Position numbers and translations under genes: made by a program | From: Chloroflexota bacterium | GTDB taxonomy: Bacteria > Chloroflexota > Dehalococcoidia > UBA1127 > JACQUN01 | NCBI GenBank assembly: GCA_016210285.1 | Contig: JACQUN010000127.1 | Coordinates: forward strand, 1-6,552 | DNA: 6,552 nucleotides | Direction of reading: 5' to 3' | Notes under the pieces: generated by a model | The model's database searches: none | Seen by the model: the letters and a program-made list of their open reading frames with translations, nothing else | What the model was told of the DNA's origin: nothing | In this document: positions 5,282 through 6,552 of the stretch, piece after piece | How positions within the stretch are numbered: the stretch's first letter is position 1 | Layout of the letters: each line of letters begins with the position of its first letter

Positions 5282-6232
5282 CTACTGATAGCGAATTCGA
5301 GGGTCCAGGTATCCGTAGGTCAGGTCAACCGCCAGATTCACGAGGATGAAGATGATGGCGATGAACAACACATTGGCCTGAATCTGCGGATAGTCCCGGG
5401 CCAGGATGGAGCCAACCGTTAGCCGTCCCACCCCGGGAAGGGCGAAGACCACCTCGATGATGACGGTGCCACCCAGCAGCGTGCCAAACTCAACCCCCAT
5501 GAGGGTGACCACCGGGATCAGGGCGTTCTTCAGCACGTGTCGAAAGATCACCAGGCGCTCCGACAACCCTTTGGCCCAGGCCGTGCGCACGTAGTCCTGG
5601 CGCATCACCTCCAGCACCGAGGAGCGCGTCAGCCGCATGGTGGAGGCCGACTGAAACCAGGCCAGCGCCAGGGCCGGGAAGATGAGTTTCTGCAGGTTCG
5701 AAGAGGGCTGCTCCCAGATGTTCCGGTAGAGGATGGGAGGAGACCAGTGCAGGAGCAGGGACAGCCCGAGCAGCACCAGAAGCCCGGTCCAGAAGGTGGG
5801 CATGGAAAGGCCAAGGATGCTGGAGGAACGAACCAGATAGTCCAGGACGGTATCCTGGCGGATGGCAGCCGTTACCCCCACCACAATGGCAATGGTCGCC
5901 GAGAAGATGAGCGTCAGGAGGGCCAGCTCGATGGTGACAGGCACCCGCTTGATTAGCTGCATCCCAACGGAGTCCCTGGTGTAGAAGGAGTAACCCAGGT
6001 CGCCTTTCACCGCCCGCCCAAGCCAGAGGAAGTACTGGGTGTACACGGGCTTGTCCAACCCCAGTTGCGCCCTCACTTTTTGCAGGTCGGCCTGGCTTGC
6101 GTAGCCCGACTCGGCCATCATGAGGGTAACCACGTCCCCTGGCACCAGGCGCACCATGAGGAAGATCACCAGGGAAACGCCCAGCACGGTCGGGATTGCC
6201 AGAAGCAGCCGCTTGATCACGTACTGCCGCAC
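5282..6232 (-). CDS. ABC importer permease, DppB/OppB type
   Basis: Inner-membrane subunit of a peptide/nickel-class (DppB/OppB) ABC importer, 316 residues, full family length. The N-terminus runs into a long hydrophobic helix (about residues 9-29) followed by the PGD turn usual for this family. Further membrane segments lie at about 98-120, 136-161, 181-198, 237-262 and 284-306, giving six in all. The cytoplasmic coupling loop (EAA-like, residues 214-240) shows the usual Gly-Leu pair and a His-x-x-x-Asn spacing, and would dock an ATPase. The C-terminus has the conserved Asp-Pro-Arg-Ile-Arg ending. The start is GTG, preceded by AGGGGG five bases upstream; this start gives the canonical N-terminus. 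It is the first gene after the promoter and stops eight bases before the DppC-type gene. The family assignment is firm; the transported solute cannot be read from the sequence. Confidence 0.95.
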   Translation of the reverse strand: MRQYVIKRLLLAIPTVLGVSLVIFLMVRLVPGDVVTLMMAESGYASQADLQKVRAQLGLDKPVYTQYFLWLGRAVKGDLGYSFYTRDSVGMQLIKRVPVTIELALLTLIFSATIAIVVGVTAAIRQDTVLDYLVRSSSILGLSMPTFWTGLLVLLGLSLLLHWSPPILYRNIWEQPSSNLQKLIFPALALAWFQSASTMRLTRSSVLEVMRQDYVRTAWAKGLSERLVIFRHVLKNALIPVVTLMGVEFGTLLGGTVIIEVVFALPGVGRLTVGSILARDYPQIQANVLFIAIIFILVNLAVDLTYGYLDPRIRYQ

Positions 6233-6395
6233 CTCAGCCCCCTGCCTCTGGAATCAGGTTCGACCTACTGCTACCGCGCGCCGCATCGAAGGTGTCTTGC
6301 CGCTCCCCAATGTAGTGACACCGTTCCCCTTTTCCTTCATCAACAGCAAGGATTACAACGAGTTCCGAAGAAGCTGCACGAGGAAGCCTACAAGA
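6233..6395 (-). promoter_or_regulatory. Predicted 5' leader of the operon with a stem-loop
   Basis: This is the predicted untranslated leader between the transcription start (about 6395, inferred from the promoter) and the GTG start of the first permease. It can form a 6-bp stem, GGTGTC/GACACC (6317-6322 with 6291-6296), enclosing a 20-nt loop. An AGGGGG ribosome binding site lies at 6238-6243, five bases before the start codon. A 28-codon reading frame (6340-6254) lies inside but has no ribosome binding site. I recognise no known riboswitch class. Confidence 0.45.
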
Positions 6396-6401
6396 CGCTT
6401 C

Positions 6402-6430
6402 ATTGTAGCGGCCTTCGAATAGCATGTCAA
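6402..6430 (-). promoter_or_regulatory. Sigma70-type promoter of the operon
   Basis: Read on the minus strand, a perfect -35 hexamer TTGACA (6430-6425) is followed by a 17-base spacer and TACAAT (6407-6402), one mismatch from the consensus TATAAT. Transcription should start near 6395, leaving a leader of about 160 nt before the first gene. This is the only strong promoter I found in the window and it points at the five-gene operon. The heptamer GAAGGCC occurs just upstream of the -35 (6432-6438) and again in the spacer (6410-6416), 22 bp apart, and could bind a regulator. Confidence 0.88.
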
Positions 6431-6446
6431 GGGCCTTCTGTGTGCA

Positions 6447-6482
6447 CGGTTGCCCTTGGATGCCCTCTGCGTGGGACAACCG
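6447..6482 (-). other. Bulged stem-loop upstream of the operon promoter
   Basis: CGGTTG at 6447-6452 is the exact inverse of CAACCG at 6477-6482. The stem continues with CCC (6453-6455) against GGG (6473-6475) around a one-base bulge at 6476, giving about nine pairs and a 17-nt loop. A second small stem, GGGTG/CACCC, lies at 6488-6502. No T-run follows on either strand, so a classical intrinsic terminator is not supported. It may end transcription from an upstream gene outside the window, or be a protein-binding dyad just upstream of the promoter. No coding region is evident in 6431-6552. Confidence 0.4.
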
Positions 6483-6552
6483 CCTCTGGGTGACGAGCAC
6501 CCGTCCTGGTGACAGGGTTCGCGTCGGCGAAGGCCTGCACTCTGGCGCGATC

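Noticed and set aside
6234..6500. 88-codon minus-strand open frame upstream of the first permease
   Set aside because: Its start lies upstream of the strong promoter, so the main transcript would not contain it. It has no recognisable domain and spans the -35 and -10 boxes.

Overview
The window carries one compact five-gene operon, all on the minus strand, read from about 6395 down to 298. It is GC-rich. The organism is probably a bacterium of the Chloroflexota, perhaps Dehalococcoidia/SAR202-like. I infer this from the long Ala/Pro/Thr linker after the lipoprotein cysteine of the binding protein, the pairing of oligopeptide-type importers with catabolic enzymes, and dense GC-rich palindromic intergenic repeats of a kind I associate with that group. 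This is an impression, not a database result.

Layout in transcription order. 6552-6431: non-coding, with a bulged stem-loop at 6447-6482. 6430-6402: a textbook sigma70-type promoter (TTGACA, 17 bp, TACAAT). About 6395-6233: a leader of about 160 nt with a stem-loop. 6232-5282: DppB-type permease. 5273-4356: DppC-type permease. 4355-4035: a 321-nt spacer with a 7-bp stem-loop and a small dyad. 4034-2175: family 5 (SBP_bac_5) lipoprotein binding protein. 2174-2108: a spacer with a perfect 12-bp hairpin, whose 3' arm can alternatively pair with the next ribosome binding site. 2107-857: aconitase-superfamily large subunit. 837-298: its swivel-domain small subunit. 297-1: no gene, but a packed array of palindromes.

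The genes read as an uptake-plus-conversion unit. A surface lipoprotein and two membrane subunits would import an organic solute, and a two-subunit [4Fe-4S] hydro-lyase-like enzyme would act on it in the cytoplasm. Two things make it unusual. No ATPase gene (DppD/DppF type) lies between the promoter and the end of the operon, so the importer must borrow ATPases. The aconitase-like pair keeps its three cluster cysteines and several histidine/aspartate residues, but by eye it lacks many other canonical catalytic and substrate-binding residues: the small-subunit Ser-Ser before Arg, the large-subunit Glu (Phe here), the Ser of Asp-Ser-His (Ala here), and the Asn-Arg of NRNF (Thr-Leu here). An ordinary leucine-pathway isomerase is therefore unlikely. 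The pair may be an undescribed branch of the superfamily with a different substrate or chemistry.
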